This document shows, piece by piece, positions 59,467 to 64,000 of a stretch of 64,000 nucleotides of DNA (position 1 is the stretch's first letter; each line of letters opens with the position of its first letter). Origin of the DNA: Polytrichum commune (Eukaryota > Streptophyta > Polytrichopsida > Polytrichales > Polytrichaceae); assembly GCA_950295325.1 (NCBI GenBank), contig OX485806.1, forward strand, positions 48,045,169-48,109,168, written 5' to 3'. The translations under genes and the position numbers were made by a program. The notes under the pieces are model-generated. The model ran no database searches. It was not told where the DNA came from and saw only the letters and a list, made by a program, of their open reading frames with translations.

Positions 59467-62400
59467 GTGAGCATTGCTTTGGCGCCTCCTCATAGTCAAC
59501 CTCTTCCTCCACATCAAATTCCATTCTTGTTAGGTTTGTCGGTAATGGTTTACCTTATTCAAGTACTGGATTTCCTGATTTTTGGTTATGCCGAGGTTCA
59601 TTCGGAGCGCGTCCACCAATCGAGCCTCTGTGCGACAGGTAACTCCACGGTGGCGAGTAAGCTCCTCCACCTCCTGCCAATTCTGTTTGAAGAATTGGTG
59701 CTCCTCAGTAAGCACGTCGAATTTATCTTTAATTTGAGTATTTTTGGCCATGGCTTGAAGTCTTGTTGGAATGCCTTGGAGACTTGTTGGACACGTCCGA
59801 AACAATCGAAGCTTCGTTTTCTATAATATGGACGAAGATCATTCCGCGGCAAGATCGGATTTTAGGCGCTTGATTTGTTGTTTACACAACATATGATATA
59901 TTTTTGCTGTTGTTTCTTGAAGGCTTGCTTCAAATTTGTAAAAAATATTCGATGCGTTTGTTCTCCACCGTGAGTATTTTTTGCAACTTGATAACTTGGT
60001 CTTATGTTCAATGGTGTTGAGACGTATCTCCTTAAGTTGTCATTGCATTTGAGCTATGTAAATGCCAACTTAAGTCTTCAATCGTGAAAGCAAACCGAGT
60101 GCTGCATGGAAGTTGTTCAAGACCTCCCCTTCGAGTGATTTCATCTGCCCCGCAACCTCCCTGACAGTCCGCGAAGTGCTTCCCCAATGGTATGTTCACG
60201 AGAGCATTTAGCTTCATGGTGCGTAGCATAGCCCATGGCAAAAACGCTCACAAATAGGATTCGCAAGTGTCCGCTGGAAGCATTTTATCGAAAACGGCCC
60301 TAATTGCAATTTTACTATTCAGTTTTTGGCGGAAATGTTTTGCTACGAATGGTCAAATCCATAATGTATTTTAAGTCGATGGGGACGCCTTACTATGGGA
60401 GCATTAGGATTCTAACGTCCTGGCCGTGACAAAATTACAACTGAAACAAAAGTAAACCAGGCTGAGGATTTCCATTGTGCGAACATACCAAGTATCATTT
60501 TGTTTTCCTGGAACCCTGATACATAGTACTCAATTTGCTCCGTGTTGTTGTTCGACGTATGTCAAAAATGATATCTGACAGCCAATGTCGATGATATTTG
60601 GGGTTCTTCTTGGTGTACCAAGATTCTTCCGTGCTTTTGAGGTTAAAAGCTATGGAGAACCTATCTCAGAGTAGCAGGGTCGTCCTTGTGGGGTAAGGAC
60701 CTGGTGAAGGCCTTGCAAAGAACATCATTGACCTGGAAACCAATATTGGTGTAGAGTCTTGGAGTTTAGTTGCATTCACCCAATTATAGTCCTTGGTGTT
60801 CCGCCAGTTGACTGACGCAGTGTGAGACGCAAATTTCATTGTGGAGCTAGAGCGAGTCAAGCAACCAATACGACTTCAATTTTTTTTTCCGATGATGATC
60901 GTCTACAAACCCTGCAAAATCCTAAATCTTTGATTTCGTTGAGTATGGTTACTGTCCTTAGTAATGTTGAGAGTGGTGTTACCAGTATCAAAGGAGAGTG
61001 AAGATGGCGTAATTCATTGGTAAGGCAAAGTGGCAAATGTTACAAATTGAGGTGTGCAGCATCAACAGGGTCCTGTGTTGATGTCTTGGAAAAGGTTGTT
61101 GACACAATTGCTAATTGGTGCAATGACCCGTGGAGGCATAATTTAAGACGATGGTGAGCTTTTGGCTGGGTTGCAACCTATGTGGAAGTGTGAGCAGAGC
61201 TCCTTGTAAGGCCAACAATTTGAGACGGAGTGAAAATGAGGTGCAAAAAGAAAGTGAGAATGGTTGGGCTCCTGTATATATGGTTAGAAAGCAAGGTGGT
61301 GAGCATATTGCGTGCATGCAAAGTTGAGCAGGCGAATGGTGGCGAGCAACAACCGAGATAAGTGCTGGTTTGAGGTGAATTATCCTTAAGGTCACTTTTC
61401 ACGGGATGCAGGGGAGTCAGGGTAGGCTTGCGATTTGATGTTGAATTTTGTGGCACTTAGCATTTGATTATGGGAAGTAACAGTGTTGGCCGGTTGGCCT
61501 ATAAGAAGGTTTGGTATTCTGTGAGATTTCTGCGGTCGATAATGTGGTTTTGGAATGATGTTGATGTGTTAAGATCTGTGAGTGTTCATGACATGGGAAC
61601 GAAATGATGTCTGTCATTGATTAGTACGCTAAGTGCTACCTGAGAGACAATGCTAGTTCTAGGGCTGGTGAGAATGACGGACGCTTCACCTTGATCATAG
61701 CTGCGAGCTCATATGTGAACCCAGAGCGGGTTCACTGAGCAAGGCTATTGGACAAGTGCTCTTGCCTCATGTGGGAAGTGATCCTTGTTAATAATCAAGG
61801 ACGGGAGAACTTGTATGCCCATTAGAGGGAGTATGGGAAGACCATGGGCTTGGCTCCTGCAAGGCCAACTTTGTTGTGGCCATGTGTCCCACACTGGATA
61901 AATGACAGGAATCATTGTCTCATCTAAACACATTTACACTGTGTCATTTAATACAACAGAGGGCTGCGGTTATCAGTTTGGAGATGACAAGCCAGTTTTA
62001 CCCACAACCAAGAGGGTCTTCAAACAACCTAAGGTGAGGAAGCCATCAAATGTCAGTTCCGGATCTTCTTCTGGGACAAGCCAAATGTAACCCCCAGTGC
62101 TAATATATTTTCATATTGTTACATTCGTGATTGAAGCACATGGAAGCCACAAGGCATTGGAGTCATCTAGCAAGAATACTAGGTCAAAGGTGAAGTATTC
62201 GAAAGTGACTACTTAAAAGATTAAAAACATTATTGAAAATTGATATGTTAAAAAATAGAGCTAAAGGCGTAGACTAGAGTTTTTTTACATCTTGGAAAGA
62301 GGTGTTGGTGGAAAGAAAAACGAAAAAAATTAGGTCAAATTGGTGGAATCAAACTTGATTTGACTCTTGGAAAATAAATAAGGTACACATCAGCGTTCGC

Positions 62401-62500
62401 AACCTCACGCAACTAGTGGATAACTTGGTTCCAACTCCAAAACCTTGATAAGTGCAGGACCCTAGAGCATGCAAAATGGGCCTAATTTTACATGGTGAGA
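59467..62500 (-). other. Coding-like remnants of unknown origin
   Basis: Several adjacent - strand stretches look protein-like. One begins FRTCPTSLQGIPTRLQAMA and contains DVLTEEHQFFKQNWQEVEEL (about 59530-59820, coiled-coil-like). Another includes NIPLGKHFADCQGGCGADEI (about 60030-60240). They are broken and match no family that I recognise. Base composition is higher in GC than the flanks. They may be an eroded retroelement or an old gene; confidence is low. Confidence 0.25.
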
Positions 62501-64000
62501 GCATTGCTAAATTGTGGTCAAAGTGAGTCACAGAAATCCTCCTTGGGCTGAGGAGAAAATGAAATGGTCAAAAGAAAGGACGCCTCCCAAGTAATGTGGA
62601 GTTCCTGGGGGTTAAAAAAGGTTAGAGAGGTAATGAATGAATATGGTTTGGGACGATTCTCAACTTCCTCATGGAGTCGCATGAGTGGAAAATATCACAA
62701 ATTCTACCAAGAAAAAAATAGCTCACATTTCTCATTTTGGGGAGGCATTGGTTTGCCTACGGGGTCATCCTACTTCATTACATTCTGATTGATCAACAAT
62801 GTCCGCAAATTCTATGCCAAATCCCTTCATCTAGTGGAACGGGGGAGTTTTAATAGAAATCTATATCTGTGGTGGATTGTTTTACCCTATTTTCCCTTCA
62901 TTCACATAATATTATTGGGGTTGAGTACAAAAATCAACTCCAAGCTTGATGTTGGAGGGGGGTTAGTCATTTGGCTTGCGTTTTGTACACATGGGAACTG
63001 AAACACAATGATTTTCCACTGACAACATTATTTTTGATTGAAAATCAAACGATGACATAAAGATTAAAGTTGTGAGACTGGGGGTGTGCTACAAGGAAGA
63101 TTGAGGATGCTCTATCATTTTGGCATGTGACAAGACCAACCGGCATTACGTCACTGGTAGAAATAAGGGTGTGTTTCAATGTAGCCGCTCACCCACCATA
63201 TTCTAGTGTGAATAAGGACAAACCCACCCAAATGTAGAGGGAATATGGTGGGGTAGGGTTCGTATGTGTGAACTAGCTACTCCTATATTTTCAAATCCAT
63301 GCTCACCCACTAAATTCCTCCTCTCGGTTATCAAGAATGAAGTTCTGGACCAACATTGGTTCTCTAGAGTTTTCAATTGGTCTTAATCCTTTGGTGACAA
63401 ACACTTGTAGGTTAAAGATTCTTTAGTAGACGCATAGAATTCTAATAGCTCGTGTCCATGGCCCTCCACATTCTAACGGACCACCATAATATGATTGGAT
63501 GGTGGCTTCTGCTTAACAACACGTGAACACCTCCAATCCATTATTATCTAGAATCTAGTGGACGAATGGCGTACATGGAAACTCACCCTACGAGGGACGT
63601 GGTGGTGCCCTTTACATCATGGAGCATGAGTGTTATCCAAGCTTGCATGTCAATTTTGGAACACTGCCAACGATAATGTCCAACTTGCAGGTGAATTGTT
63701 TGAAATTATTCAAGGTGTCTTGGGTGAGGAGAATGAACACATGCACATAACCCTAGCAATGGCAAAACAACAGCTCACAGATATGTTGGTGGTATGGATA
63801 GAGTATTATTTGTTGGCGCACAAATATTACAGACTCTAATGAGGATTAGGTGTTAGGTATGCTAGATTAATCTGCTTGGTAAGTGTAAATATCCATGGAC
63901 AATTTTGTTTTTTTGTGATACTGTACCATTGGTAAATTGGATACATAGAATTGATGGCCATTTCCACAATTTCATTTTCACTAAGTTTGCCCAATACTGC
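62501..64000. other. No supported gene at the right edge
   Basis: Short open stretches at about 62564-62788 and 63630-63839 show no recognisable domain or splice support. No repeats are visible. Confidence 0.4.

Overview
The window looks like nuclear DNA of a land plant. The clearest evidence is a complete, conserved ALFIN-LIKE PHD-finger gene with plant-type introns. Around it lie hAT transposons, a LINE, a Ty1/copia relic and long satellite arrays. The LINE style and the presence of intron-containing ParB-like/DNA-methyltransferase genes hint at a seedless plant (bryophyte, lycophyte or fern), but that placement is inference.

Region 1 (1-24.4 kb) is the unusual part. Two paralogous multi-exon genes lie in tandem on the + strand: copy A (first visible exon 3144, end 11006) and copy B (about 12416-21110). 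Each appears to encode an N-terminal ParB/sulfiredoxin-like domain (GNHR motif), a charged variable middle and a C-terminal beta-class N4/N6 DNA-methyltransferase-like domain. Both copies carry signs of decay. Around and inside their introns are four tandem-repeat families of different sequence. All four carry a dyad built on the same core, CTCGG-NN-CCGAG. The outer arms differ between families but remain complementary: GTGT/ACAC, AGGCCT-type, GGTAG/CTACC and GGGTAAGGT/ACCTTACCC. A fifth array without the dyad (22.4-24.37 kb) closes the region. This combination of a ParB-MTase gene pair with covarying palindromic satellites is the best candidate here for an undescribed system.

Region 2 (24.4-38 kb) holds a degenerate Ty1/copia element (about 26.1-28.6 kb), a hAT remnant (about 30.8-32.0 kb), a 62-bp minisatellite (35.65-36.05 kb) and AT-rich sequence without recognisable genes.

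Region 3 (38-43.1 kb) holds the ALFIN-LIKE gene on the - strand. It has five coding exons (255 codons), including a 33-nt microexon.

Region 4 (43.1-64 kb) is a transposon graveyard. A - strand LINE is split by a 4.06-kb element with TG...CA ends. A 1.5-kb hAT element has a deletion derivative 7 kb further on. There is also a 1.1-kb foldback inverted repeat and a second small hAT with a perfect 8-bp target duplication. The rest is AT-rich, with some coding-like remnants I cannot name.

Coordinates of splice sites were read by eye from GT/AG signals, reading phase and paralogue comparison. No search or alignment was run.
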